64,000 nt of DNA from Phytophthora sp. 'mugwort' (lineage: Eukaryota; Oomycota; Peronosporomycetes; Peronosporales; Peronosporaceae), in assembly GCA_033558025.1 (NCBI GenBank), contig JAUCEF010000018.1:2480001-2544000 (forward strand), read 5' to 3'. Shown here one piece after another: positions 1 through 10,640 of the stretch. The position numbers and the translations under genes were made by a program. The notes under the pieces are model-generated. The model ran no database searches. It was not told where the DNA came from and worked only from the letters and a program-made list of their open reading frames with translations. Numbering within the stretch: the first letter of the stretch is position 1; every line of letters starts with the position of its first letter.

Positions 1-138
1 ATGGAGGCACGCTTTTCTCGTTTAGCAGTCGATCTACCATCGATATGAGGTGGACCAGGTTACGCAGCAACTTCTATATGTATTCTGGGCCCAGCCTGGC
101 ACAATCGCACCGTATCGTCGTCAGCCGGACATCATTGA

Positions 139-790
139 ATGGATTGCACGTATAAGACCAACAAGTACAAGCTACCGTTGCTGACTATTGTGTCGCTGAC
201 AGGTTTTAACACCGTCCTTCCTGTGGCACAGTGCTGGCAACCAAGCGAAACAGAGGATGATTACGTGTGGGCAATGAACACACTTCGTCAATTTTTGACT
301 CACATGGAAGTGGGTCTGCCCATTATGATCCTCATCGATAGAGACTTGGCTTCCATGAATGCGGTTGACCAAGTTTTCATAGGGATACCGGCATTGGTTT
401 GTAGGTGGCACCTGAACAAGAATGGTCTCAGCAAGACACGCCAAGTGTTGGGTCAAGTACCAGTACAGAGTCTCGCTCCCGGCCAATCAAATTATGAAAA
501 TACATGGCAAACGGATGCGCTCATGCCGCCTTCTGCCTTGCTGTAGATGCCCGCAATGAGGATGAATTCGAGACAAGGAGAGCAGAACTGCGACGATCGA
601 GTCAAGGGTTATCTGACTACCTTAACAAGCACTGGTGGAAGTACAGACACGATTTGTGCGTACCTGAACCGATCGGTACCAACACTTCGGGATTCGAGAT
701 ACCTCGTTTGTGGAAGGGACCCATGCTAAGTGTAAGATTTGGCTGCGGGGATGTTGCGGAGATCTGTACAAAGTGCATCTGTGTCTGTTG
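139..790 (+). mobile_element. MULE-type transposase fragment, decayed
   Basis: A broken Mutator-like (MULE) transposase spread over three frames. The segment at 139-420 carries a recognisable MULE core: CTYKTNKYKLPLL, then ETEDDYVWAM, then DRDLASMN and CRWHLNKN, which match the catalytic region around the first two acidic residues and the W-H motif of this family. A frame change near 500 leads to an alpha-helical stretch at about 530-660 (GLSDYLNKHWWKYRHDLC), followed after another frame change by a short piece ending near 780. The N-terminus is missing or mutated, and no terminal repeats were found. The call rests on family motif memory, not on a search. Confidence 0.75.
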
Positions 791-1638
791 CCATGGCGGA
801 ATGCAGCAGCATCCTCCACGAGCCTGCTTGCCCAACGAAATTCGGTGCGAGTTCCGTACTTACTCCAGGGTAATCGGTTTGCTGCTGTCACCCGTGCGAT
901 TTCCGTGTGGACCCTCACGCAAACGCATGCTGTGTGGAAGATTTCGCGTACAATTGTCGTCAGGCGCCTGGAGCGCGATCAAGACTCAGGTGTCTTTAGG
1001 ACAGTCCACGGTCGTCCCTGTGTTCACAAGCTTATTTCAATCATTGAACCAACCGTCAACGCATTCTGAGCCCTCACGATTTCGACTTGCATTGGTGGAT
1101 CAATCGACACCAGACCAGTGCGCTACCGATGCGAATTTAATAGCCATCATTTAATGAAGAATCTGTTCAACTCCGACGTCGACGAGCTTCGCTTGAATCG
1201 CAGATCTAGCACCCTCCTTTTCCCCTTTTTAAAGAGACCCTGTGCTCTTCGAGAGAGTGGATCGGAACCATCCTGCGGCCCAACCCGCTTTACCGAGTAC
1301 GACATGGCAGATTGACGAATCGTTGGTGACATTTCTTCCACCGCCGGCTGTAGTCACTCACTCTACGGTTTTTAGGAACGAGGATTTTCACGAACCTAAC
1401 ATCCCTGCACGATTCTGGGGAATGCAGGTAGAAATTAACCAGTATATTATGCATTTGAATATAACTTATTATGCCAAACTCCTGTTAAGCTAGATAATAA
1501 AGCTATCTCGTTTGTACTACTAGTCTTGTCCCCACGAAACACGTGCGACCTGAATGAGCTACTCTTCGTGTAGATCTTGTCGAACACATTGCACTTGTAT
1601 TCACTTCCTTATTGTCCGTGCGACGACGTTTTTTCTGT
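791..1638. other. No gene; decayed repeat DNA
   Basis: Only short frames are open here and none carries a recognisable domain. The first 250 bases may be further eroded MULE sequence. Nothing else is supported. Confidence 0.5.
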
Positions 1639-2376
1639 TCACTGCACAAGCGGGATTCTTGGTGCAGTAGCGGCGGTGCAGACGTATTCGTTATATTCCA
1701 GACACTTGAAATCGCAGGATTGACACGTTTTATGAGGAGGAAGAACGCTGTTCATGACGCCAGGCTTCCACTTCAGGCCTCGATAAGATAGATAACAGTG
1801 GATTCGATGGTTCTCGCGGTCAAATTCAACGCCAGTGTGTACCAGATTTTCACGAAAAATGATGCAGTAGCCCACTGGAATTTCAACGACCCTGGCGGCA
1901 TTATCGTCGCGGACATCGAAGCAGCCATCGAAAACACGCAGACGTGTACCTTCCTCCAACGCGTAAATCATGCTGGCTGGCACGCTCTCAGTGTGCTTCT
2001 TTTTGGCAGCAGCAATGACGGCGCGCGGATAATCTTGATTATGTTCTTGGTATCTTCCGTTCGGCTGTGAACGCATGAACGATAACGTAGGCGTCCACGC
2101 ATGGTCGAGGCTTTCTGTCACCATACATAGTGCAGTTTTCAGCCCCCCGATTGCTCCTGAAGAATGTTTCACGCGAGATTGTTCGCGCCGCGGGTCGTCG
2201 AAGAGGCCTCCCACTTCCTTGAAGATGGGCACGTAAGTGCGAGATTCTGCCTCCTTCTTCAGCTTCTTGACGACGACGGGATGGAGGTGCAGGCCGGCGA
2301 CCAAGTATCCGCAGGCTGGAAGTGGTTGTTTGGTCTTGGGCGCCATTTCGGAAATGCTACGAACACGTTTTCTCAT
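1639..2376 (-). CDS. Unidentified 245-aa protein, possible double-stranded beta-helix fold
   Basis: An intact single-exon frame of 245 residues with an ATG start, lying between transposons. I do not recognise the family with certainty. Residues about 140-205 read like a double-stranded beta-helix (cupin/2OG-oxygenase) core: a glycine turn near VFDGCFDV, then IPVGYCIIF, then LVHTGVEFD and HRIHCYLSYRG, with histidines in places that could be metal ligands. The HxD motif expected of a 2OG-Fe(II) oxygenase is not clear. A Cys-rich tail (CQSCDFKCLEYNEYVC) could bind zinc. A second in-frame ATG at residue 11 (MAPKTKQ) is an alternative start. The intact frame amid broken elements suggests it is recent or under selection. 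It could also be transposon cargo. Confidence 0.5.
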   Translation of the reverse strand: MRKRVRSISEMAPKTKQPLPACGYLVAGLHLHPVVVKKLKKEAESRTYVPIFKEVGGLFDDPRREQSRVKHSSGAIGGLKTALCMVTESLDHAWTPTLSFMRSQPNGRYQEHNQDYPRAVIAAAKKKHTESVPASMIYALEEGTRLRVFDGCFDVRDDNAARVVEIPVGYCIIFRENLVHTGVEFDRENHRIHCYLSYRGLKWKPGVMNSVLPPHKTCQSCDFKCLEYNEYVCTAATAPRIPLVQ

Positions 2377-2635
2377 TACCTTTATGTTTGTATGTATATC
2401 AGACTGCTGGACCTATTTCTAAAGATGCAAGGACACGCTGCATTTTTGTATTGACTTTTGTAGGCTATCCTTGGATAGTATCCAGCTGATCTGGATATTG
2501 CACAGTCTGAACAATCATCCTTTTCTATGAAATGGCCCTCGTCTGAAATGGCCCTCCTTAGTCTTGCCCTAGGTCAGCAACCTTTCCACGATTCTACTGT
2601 TATACATGTAACGTTATTTGATCTGGTAGCATTTA

Positions 2636-4151
2636 CAGTGGCGGCATAAATTATTTCAGACGGTAGTCTTTTTATAATTTTGACGAATCGGATAGCGCTA
2701 CGACGCTGAAAACTGGCCATAGGCTCAGGATATCACGACGGTTCGAATGGTGGTCTCCATTTTACGCTTTTTGGGGTGGCGGAAAGGATACAGACGATGG
2801 CGTCTTTTACGTTTTTTACCAGCTTCCTCGCGTTGTTTGCATTCGTTTAGTATTTAGTCATCGTCCCGTTATTCTTAAGTACTAGGGCACAACGATTTCG
2901 CATTGAATTAATGAGCGAATTGAGGTAACACTGATCGATCAGATCCCAGCACTTCAAGATGGCTCGTGTGAGTTCCTGAGTCGAGTAGTACTGCTCTCCA
3001 CCAGGGTAGACTAATCTTGACAACTCCCCCCACACGTTTTCAATGGGGTTGAGGTCCAGTGATAACGCTGGCCATGATAAACCAGCAAAAGTTTGATCGT
3101 TGAGCCAGTCCCCTTGGTGTAGTGCGACGGATGGATCGAGCAGTTGTGTGCTGAAAGAGGCACGCACGGGGATGATTATTGCTGATAAGGGTAGCAAGTT
3201 CTTTTCCAACGTCTTTACATACTTCACACTGTCTGGGTACCAGTTAGAATAGCTAGCTTCGACTTACCTTTAGAAGAGAATGCTCCCCACACCATGACCG
3301 ATCCTCCGCCTGAATGATGCTTGGAAACGTGTTGCTCTTCAGTACGTAGGTCATGCCGGTAACACTGATATCCATTTGGACCGTCGAGATTAAACGTTTT
3401 TTCGTCGCTGAAACGACATTCTTCCGTCCAGCGAGCTTTGGCGAACGCCTAGTCAGCATGAGCAAGTTTGTGACTGGGGTTTAGGGCAGGCATCAGCTCC
3501 CGCTTCCTGTTTTTCAGTGTAGGAGTGTTTTCGAGAATCTCACGAACACGTCGGCTACTGATAGGCAGATCCAGCGACGTTTTCAGTTGCGCTGAGCTGT
3601 ATTTACCCGTGTGTGCAGCGCGGAGCAACCTCCGTGAGGTTGTAGGTGTCAACTTGGATGGCCTCCCAGGACGCTCCTTAGTCTTATACCCGCTCGGATT
3701 GCGTAAAAATTCATGTACACTAGCTTTAGACCGGTCAAGGCGCGTTGCTATCGCTTGAAGGCTGTATCCAGCCTCTTGGGGGGCTAACATCTGACCCTGC
3801 TCATGGTCTGAAAACGATGTGCCTCTTGGCATCACCCTAGATGCAACTAAGCGCTGCGAAGCTCAGAGTCGCCTGCTAGACCACCTGTTAGTACACATAA
3901 AATGTTAGATGCAAACAACGCGAGGTAGCTAGTAAAAAAACGTAAAGACGCCATCGTCTGTATACTTTCCGCTACCCCCAAAAAGCGTAATTTCTAGCTG
4001 TCCGGTCAATTCGCGGCCGATTTCAAATGGAGACCACCATTCGAACCGTCTTGATGTCCTCCGTCTATTGGCCAATTTTTAGCGTTGTAGCGCTATTCGA
4101 TTCGTCAAAATTATATAAAGACTACCGTCCCTATAATTTCCGCCGGCACTG
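2636..4151 (-). mobile_element. Tc1/mariner-like element A with long terminal inverted repeats
   Basis: A complete but inactive element of about 1.5 kb. It begins CAGTGGCGGC after a TA at 2634-2635 and ends GCCGGCACTG before a TA at 4152-4153, the TA target duplication expected of Tc1/mariner. The inverted repeats are long: the left arm (to about 2825) and the right arm (from about 3930) share the blocks GACGGTAGTC, GAATGGTGGTCTCCATTT and GACGATGGCGTCTTTACG-like sequence in inverted order. The transposase lies on the minus strand and is broken (separate entry). Confidence 0.85.
2847..3835 (-). pseudogene. Tc1-like transposase, frameshifted
   Basis: Three consecutive minus-strand frames together give a Tc1-type transposase. 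The first (3835 to 3449) is the paired helix-turn-helix region: a start-proximal MPRG, LQAIATRLDRSKASVHEFL and GRPSKLT between the two helix sets. The second (to about 3253) holds the middle part with WCGEHS in place of the usual WxAFS motif. The third (3227 to 2847) ends in WPALSLDLNPIENVWGEL, the conserved block before the last acidic residue. The central D motif (normally QQDNAPxH) is eroded to LLDPSVALHQGD. At least two frameshifts make it non-functional. Confidence 0.85.
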
Positions 4152-4504
4152 TATCAGGAAGGTTGATGACTGTGTCCAAGATGCAGCTTAGACGTAAATT
4201 GCGTCCCGTAATGCATGATTCCGGAAGGAAGAAAACGGTCCTTCACTTGCGGATAATATCCGCCGGATATCATACTTGCTATAAATAAAATGAAAGATCA
4301 CGATCAAAATCGTGCGCCCATCTTGTTATTAGATGCATTTATAATACATGTACGAGCACTGGTCGCTACCGTAAAATTTCGGATTCAGTAAGACAATGAT
4401 AAAAAGTTTGATAGTTATACAACTTTCATAAAAAGACTTATATTTTCTACGAGCGGTAAAAAGTCTAAATCGCGCAGCACCATTCACTCAGCGCTGGCAT
4501 CTCC
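4152..4504. other. No gene seen
   Basis: AT-rich sequence between two transposons. No frame, hairpin or motif could be supported. Confidence 0.5.
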
Positions 4505-6057
4505 ATGCCACCCATCCTCACTCCCGCTTTGACGATGAAAACGTCGTCCGAAAAACAAAATAAAGTCAAGCTGAAGGCACTTGACCGTAGGGCGTTGACC
4601 GCGATAGCTGCAGCAGCTGCTGTCTACGTCCATCGCTCGACGTGGTCCCGCTGGAAAGGCCGACAAGCAATTGTCCAAACGGCCGCACCTACCAAGTTCT
4701 ACACTTCTCGCAGTACATCCATGTACATAAGGAACCCAGGCCTCGAGAAAAAGTAAGTTGTCAAGTTGGTTTTATCCGATTTTGGCACGTTAATACCAAT
4801 GTTCCTATTTAGACTTCTGGATTGGATTGTAGAAATGCGAAAAAATCGCTTTCTCTGTGTATCCATGGAGTGTCTGCTGCTAATGCTAGCTCGATATGAC
4901 CCGGACCATGTCAAAGCACGTAGCAGAGGCGGAAACACCTCGTTTCTGAAACGTTTGCTCAAGCGTAATCGCTTGTCAATTCGACGGATCACGCACAAGG
5001 GTAGAAAGAAGCGACCAGACATGGAGTAGGTAAATGTTTCAGTTCTTTGTTTTAACATTGGTTTTAGCTAAGTTTTGTGTTTATTGCGATAAATACAGCT
5101 TGTTGCAAACGTATTTTCGCAGTCAATTCAGCATGGCATTGAAGAAGACGGCATCCTTTCGATGGAGCGCGACGATACCAAGCTCGCCGCCGTGTTCAAC
5201 ATGGACCAAACGGCCATATACATCGATATGGCCAGCCAGACAACCATTGATTTCACGGGAAACGCAACTGTGGACGTACTGCAAGGTATATTTCTTATTG
5301 TATTGTTTATTTTGTGGGGATTTTGCTAACTTTTATTCACTTTTGGCTTTACAGGTAGTGAAATCAACGGTTTTAGAGCATCGGTGTTTCTTACAGCATC
5401 AGCCGACGGGCATCAAATTGCCTTCGCTGATCGTGTTTGCTGGTGTTCCAGGAGGCCCCGTATCGCAGGAGGTTTGGCACCCGTCATTTGGGTCATCTGG
5501 AGCTGAGCATACCGTTCAAAAGAAGGCTTTTTGCAACGAGGCGGTGATGATGGAGTGGATTGAACGAATACGTTTTAACATTTGTATTCGAGCTTAATTT
5601 TTACGATCTAACTTTTGTTTATTAAATAGGTTTGGAAGCCCAGCATGGAAGAATGCCGGCTGCTAATCTTAGATAGCCTTAAAGTCCACAAAATGGCCTC
5701 GGTGAGGGCTTCACTTGAGCAGTGCTGTACGCAGGTGCAGTTCGTACCACCAGGCATCACAGATTTGTGCCAGCCAATGGACGTGGCAGTAATGAAGCCA
5801 TTTAAGGACGCATTTCAGTACGTTTATGTTGTTTTTCCGGCTTCCTTTACATGTTTTAAATTGTTGCGTTGCGTGTTATTTTATCCTTTAGGAGCATTTA
5901 TCTCGAGCACCACCTCGACAATCCCTTTCCGGCCTCGACATCGGAGAAGTGGGCGCTCATCTCGCGGTTCGTTGTCGAGGCGTGGGATGCTGTCAAGCCC
6001 GACACAATCGTGAAGGTGGTATGCGCGGGCGGGCGTAATACCAACAGGCCCCCGTGA
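4505..6057 (+). pseudogene. pogo/Tigger-like transposase (CENP-B HTH plus DDE_1) with introns
   Basis: An intron-bearing transposase of the pogo type. The first exon (4505-4752) ends at a clean donor AAAGTAAG with acceptor near 4811. The second holds the CENP-B-like helix-turn-helix (LLDWIVEMRKNRFLCVSME, then FLKRLLKRNRLSIRRITHKG). The third (from about 5124) has the first catalytic Asp in FNMDQTAIYIDM. After an intron ending ACAG at 5355 comes RASVFLTASADG, then a frameshift near 5410 into VFAGVPGGPVSQEVWHP. The last block carries the second Asp (LLILDSLKVHKM) and third Asp (LCQPMDVAVMKPF). Another intron lies at about 5818-5892. The frameshift and a degraded splice donor near 5572 argue for a pseudogene. 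Element ends were not found. Confidence 0.75.
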
Positions 6058-7080
6058 CCAAGACGGCCGTTTCCGCGTGGCTGTCATCGTGGCGGATGCA
6101 CCGCCAGTGCAAGACGACTAGATAGATAAAAAAAAAAAGCTCTCAATACATGGTCATTGGATCTGAATTTTGCCTTCAGTATGTAAGGGCATTTCATGCG
6201 AGGGGGTGTCACCTTCATTGCAACAGTGCAAGTCGTCTCTTTTTTGCATGCCATTTTGAAGTTTTTACGACTGTTGCAATGGATCCGTTTGTCTTACAAA
6301 ATCCGAATTTACGGTATGTAAGTCATGATATTAGAGGGATTTACACGTGAGCGCTTAAAAATTAGCCATGGCCTCGACATCTGGGGTGATGAAGACGCAC
6401 CACATCAGTCGACTCCCAGCCCGATCGGGGGTTACGCAAGGGCGACCTATCTAACCAATTGACCACCACAGTAAGCATGTCCAGTAGCAAAAAAAATGCC
6501 GCACAGGATAGCGGTCACGGCGTCGCATGCGTAAGCGTCTTCATGGTAGATGGCGGTCGATCGGCGGGGTGGTCCACTCTCGATGTCGCCGGCCAACGAG
6601 AGCTCATTTTCTATCGTACGAATGCGGTGCCGGTCCGGGTGGCGTGAAAAGCGTCAGCTGTGACATTTGGCGGCGGCACTAACAGATAGCTGTCAACACA
6701 ACCGTATCTTCTTTCCACCGCAAGCGTTGCGAAAAATCAACATATGAGACGACTAATACAATGGATTTGGATGGGCTCTCGCCGCCGTTTTGACAGTGAG
6801 CACCGCGTTCTCGGCACTGTAACAGTTAGCCGTCAAGTGAAGATTTGTGTATGGTCTTTAATACAGCTGATGGCGGCGCTGTTGAAAATCCATTGGGTCC
6901 CGCGCTCGGCGCAAATGGACACGGCCTGAGGTCGTTCACGGCGGCACGCATGGTTATTGGGCGATCTGCTCGAAAGGCACAGATGGCGCAAGGATCACAC
7001 GGAGCGCCGCGCGCTGAGAAAGGCGAGTCCTACGCGTAGAGGAGGCTTGCTTAACTCAGGACGCGCAGCTCTGGGCATAC
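6058..7080. other. Intergenic/repeat DNA upstream of GH72 gene 1
   Basis: No credible gene. It holds a poly-A run at about 6129-6138, the tRNA-like remnant listed separately, and GC-rich short frames with no domain. The last 100 bases contain CTTCATTCCCAAATTTG at 7080-7096, which resembles the oomycete initiator with one spacing base missing, about 90-105 bases before the GH72 start codon. Confidence 0.45.
6405..6468 (-). repeat. tRNA-like sequence, possible SINE or tRNA relic
   Basis: Read on the minus strand this stretch has TGGTCAATTGGTTAGA, close to the box A / D-arm of a tRNA gene, followed about 35 bases later by GGGAGTCGACT, a mutated box B (GGTTCGANTCC). I could not fold a good anticodon stem, so it is not called as a working tRNA. 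tRNA-derived SINEs are known from Phytophthora, and this could be the head of one. Confidence 0.3.
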
Positions 7081-7185
7081 TTCATTCCCAAATTTGCCCA
7101 TATCACGGCATACCCCCGTGCTCTCTTGACTGTCTAATATAGGTCGTCTTGCGGACTTCAGTAGACAAAGAGGTTGACAAGCAGC

Positions 7186-8667
7186 ATGCAGTTCGCCAAG
7201 GTGTTCGGGACCATGGCGGCCCTGGCGGCGTCGTCAATCAGTGCCTACACGAACCCGATCGTGATCAAGAACAACAAGATGTTCGACTCGAACACGGGCG
7301 ATTACTTCGCCGTCAAGGGCGTCGACTACTACCCGCGCCCCAACTCGGGTGAGCTCAACATTAATAACTATGACTTCTTCACGGACGACAACAGCTCCAT
7401 CTGGAAGGACGACATCGCCTACCTGTCTGAGATGGGCGCCAACGCCGTGCGTCTATACGCCGTGGACCCGTCCAAGTCACACGATGACTTCATGTGCGAG
7501 CTGCGTAAGTACGGCATGTACGCACTTGTGGATCTGGGCGCCAGTTGCGAGAACTGCTCCATCACCGTGGATGAGTACCCGGCCTGCTACCCTGGCGCCC
7601 TTAAGACCCGTGGCCAGCGGATTATCACTGAGTTCGCCCAGTACGACAACACCCTAGGCTTCAGCGCCGGTAACGAGATCAATAATCTCGTGACCGATGC
7701 CAGCACCAATGCCCCGTGCCAGAAGAAGTTTATTCGTGACATGCGTGCCTTTATGGGCGGCTGCTCGTCCACCATGCGTAGCATCCCCGTGGGTGTCGTG
7801 ATGGCCGACCCGGACACTACGAACAACAACCGTCAGCTCAATGCCCAGTACTACAACTGTCGTACGGACTCGACCGATAAATACGAAAACGCTGAGTGGT
7901 ACGGTCTCAATACGTACGAGTACTGCGACGGAGACGTGACCAAACTGGCCGACGCAGATGGCTTCTCAGAGCTGCTGACGGACTTCACCAACTACAGCAT
8001 GTCAATCCCAGTAATGCTAACTGAGTATGGCTGCGTGAACCCGAGCTTCCCCACGGCTGGCGAGTACGAGGCGCAGCGTACGTGGCGTCAAGCTGGCTGG
8101 CTGCTGGGCGACAGCTTCCGTGAGGTGTTTTCTGGCGGCTTTGCTTTCGAGTACGTTACCGAGATGGCCAACTCCGACGGTTCAGGCTCGTCCACGTCGT
8201 CGTACCCGTTCACGTCGTACGGCGCGCAGAACTATGGCCTGGGCTACTACTCGCCCGAGGACTGCGACTGGATTGACACAATGTGCTCCTACAACCCAAT
8301 GCCCAACTACTACAACCTTTCGACGCAGTTCAACGGCACAGATTTTTCGTCCGAGTCTTCGTATGCTGATTTCACGCCCGACTCGGCCCGCAGCAGTACC
8401 CCGGACTGCCCGTCAGGCTTCTCTGCTCTTGCGGACTCTATATGGGAGTCGGACAGTGTCGAGGACGGGTCGTGCCCGTCAGATGTGCTAAACTATAAAT
8501 GCTCGAACCAGACGGCCAGCGACTGGACCAGCTACGCGGGCACTACGTCGAGTGCGGCCAGCGACGGTGGCGCTGAGAGCAGCGGCGACTCGTCGGACGC
8601 TTCGGCCCTGACCATGTCGGTGGTCTCAGCAGTCCTGGTGGGCTCCGCGTTTGCCACCCTTCTGTAG
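7186..8667 (+). CDS. GH72 1,3-beta-glucanosyltransferase, GPI-anchored (paralog 1)
   Basis: A 493-residue single-exon member of the Gas1/Gel/Phr family (GH72). These enzymes cut wall beta-1,3-glucan inside the chain and rejoin it to another chain at the cell surface. A signal peptide is visible (residues 1-20, ending SSISA before YTNPIVI). The GH72 barrel includes GVDYYPRPN, AVRLYAVDPSKSHD, the acid/base Glu164 in FSAGNEINN, and the nucleophile Glu280 in MLTEYGC. Cysteine pairs (CENC, CYPG, CQKKF, CS) fit the family disulfides. A Ser/Thr-rich stretch and a hydrophobic C-terminus (SVVSAVLVGSAFATLL) indicate a GPI anchor. The true ATG is at 7186; an upstream in-frame TTG is ignored. It has no introns, unlike paralog 3, and about 7 kb of transposon debris separates it from its sister genes. 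Confidence 0.95.
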   Translation: MQFAKVFGTMAALAASSISAYTNPIVIKNNKMFDSNTGDYFAVKGVDYYPRPNSGELNINNYDFFTDDNSSIWKDDIAYLSEMGANAVRLYAVDPSKSHDDFMCELRKYGMYALVDLGASCENCSITVDEYPACYPGALKTRGQRIITEFAQYDNTLGFSAGNEINNLVTDASTNAPCQKKFIRDMRAFMGGCSSTMRSIPVGVVMADPDTTNNNRQLNAQYYNCRTDSTDKYENAEWYGLNTYEYCDGDVTKLADADGFSELLTDFTNYSMSIPVMLTEYGCVNPSFPTAGEYEAQRTWRQAGWLLGDSFREVFSGGFAFEYVTEMANSDGSGSSTSSYPFTSYGAQNYGLGYYSPEDCDWIDTMCSYNPMPNYYNLSTQFNGTDFSSESSYADFTPDSARSSTPDCPSGFSALADSIWESDSVEDGSCPSDVLNYKCSNQTASDWTSYAGTTSSAASDGGAESSGDSSDASALTMSVVSAVLVGSAFATLL

Positions 8668-9259
8668 ACACCTTGTTGCGATTGGCATTTAACGATGAAG
8701 AGCAGCAAGCGCTAGAGATTGTCGACAGACCCCAGACAAGAAACGCATTGCGACGAGATTGTTTTCAACCGGAAGCACCAAAACCAAAGTGTGCCATCAT
8801 GTCTACCGTATTGTAGATGGAATTACCGCGGAAGACTTGCAAATACCTTTTCCGTTATCTAGTGCAAATATGTAAATAGGGCCACGAAAATAGCAATGTC
8901 AATAACATTATGTCAGAAAATAACACAAAGTGCATTTTTTCGGTGGTCATAAAGAATGTTTGACATGCAATAATAATTATATTCATGTTCTAAGAAATAA
9001 TAATAACGAGATGAGGAATACATATTGTATTGACCTTCACTGCTAGCACGTTTTCTTCAGCATCAAATGAATGAAATGACAAAGAATATGCTGTCTAGCG
9101 GTACCTTTGAAGTTCATTCATTACACGTGAAGAAGCCAACATAAAGAATTGGCGCTAGTATCGATTTCATTGTTGAAGTAGTATGATAAATGGAAGTTTC
9201 ATGAAACAAAATGTGAGATATTAGCTACAAATTTCTAACATTATTTTTTACGTGTCATT
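8668..9259. other. AT-rich intergenic DNA, no gene
   Basis: This is the 3' flank of the GH72 gene. It is AT-rich from about 8850 on and shows no open frame or repeat that can be supported. Confidence 0.6.
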
Positions 9260-10640
9260 TTAGAGACTGTTCATGTTGAAGCGGCAAGCAGCACGTGTTG
9301 TCTTACTCTCTACAGACGTTTTTCTTGAAGCCTCGCCGTTCCAGTCGATCTCTGATTGTACATCCACGAAGAACGGCATCCCGAGAACACAGCTGAATTC
9401 GTCGGGAATGTCGAATCCAACAGCGACGCACGGGTAGGTTGGTGCACCTTCCAGTTCGACGTCGATTTTCACCAACTCTAGGAATAACTTCACTAATCTT
9501 GTTGTCTTCTAGTTGCACCTTGATTATTCGTCCGCGTCCGCGTGTTTACTTCAAATTGTTATTCTTGACAAATTCGCGGGACACGTGCACCGTTGCGGCA
9601 CCGCAGTCCAGCAAGAACCTGGCACCAAACTTGTTTTTTCATGCTATCCCTAGACTCCCTCCACCGAGAACAATGGCGCACAAAAATTGTAGACGAGAGG
9701 GGTCGTCGCAGAGCAGACTCAACATAGCTACGTTTACCGTTAAATCTTCCTCGCTAGCCTTCGCCACTTCAGGGCCCTCTTCTATTGACGTGGCTGCTCG
9801 TTTTCCTTATCGCTCGTGAACTTCTTGCAGTTGTTTATGCCACACTTCAAGTGACCGGGTTTCTTGCAGTAGAGGCACACAAGTCTGTGCAGCAGGGGCG
9901 TAGTGACCAGGCTTATACGTGCATCTGATGAAGGGCTTTTTGTCTCTGAACTCGCTCGAACGCGGCTGCTCACGGTAACGTTGCTCACGCTCCGGCTTCT
10001 CGCGACGGGTCTTACGCACACCGCCAAATGAGTCATCACGTACTGGGCGTCTTGGTTCGTCGCTCGGTATCGTCGGGTTCTTGTTTGACGTAGGTTTGAG
10101 TGGCGCGCTTGAGACCGTCGTAATAGTAGCTGACTTGGTCCACCTCGCTCATGGCTTCTAAGCAGAAGATAAGCGACGAAAAGGTTCCGTTATACTCCTC
10201 GATGTCGCTCTCTAGACGAAGTTGACGTAGCTTCTGGCGCGACACCGCTTGGTAGTTGGAGGCATCGAAGTGAGCGAGGGCGTTGCGGGCAAATTGTCCT
10301 AGTGGCTGCTCCTCCGCGGGCGTCCAGGATGCCCAAAACATGAACCATCCTGACACAGGCTCTTCCATGGTTATACCGACGTTTGCCGGCAGAGTATCGT
10401 TGGCATCGTTGGCGTCGTGGTCGTTGATACGGTACAACGTCTCCACTTCGAACAGCCCACAACTTCCCCGCTCAACCACTTGAACTTGGGCAGCCCGCTC
10501 GATACTCGAGGCTTGCGCTCGGTCGGTGTCGGGCGCTGCACTTGCTTGTTAAATTGGAGCACCCCAATCTGCGCCAGTAACTGGTCAAGTTGTGCTTCCA
10601 GTTCGGCCTGGTCTCCCCCTTCTGAAGATGCGTCCTCTGC
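9260..10640 (-). mobile_element. Ty3/Gypsy gag-protease remnant
   Basis: Three minus-strand pieces in gag-to-pol order. 10479-10036 is capsid-like gag (QAVSRQKLRQLRLESDIEEY, then EAMSEVDQVSYYYDGL). 10039-9782 has a worn zinc knuckle, CLYCKKPGHLKC, in which the last Cys spacing is shortened. 9493-9260 is the region just after the retropepsin (FSCVLGMPFF, DVQSEIDW). Frames change between the pieces and no reverse transcriptase, integrase or flanking LTR pair was found, so this is a dead fragment. Confidence 0.8.

Noticed and set aside
6405..6468. Functional tRNA gene
   Set aside because: Box A is good but box B is mutated and no anticodon stem could be folded.
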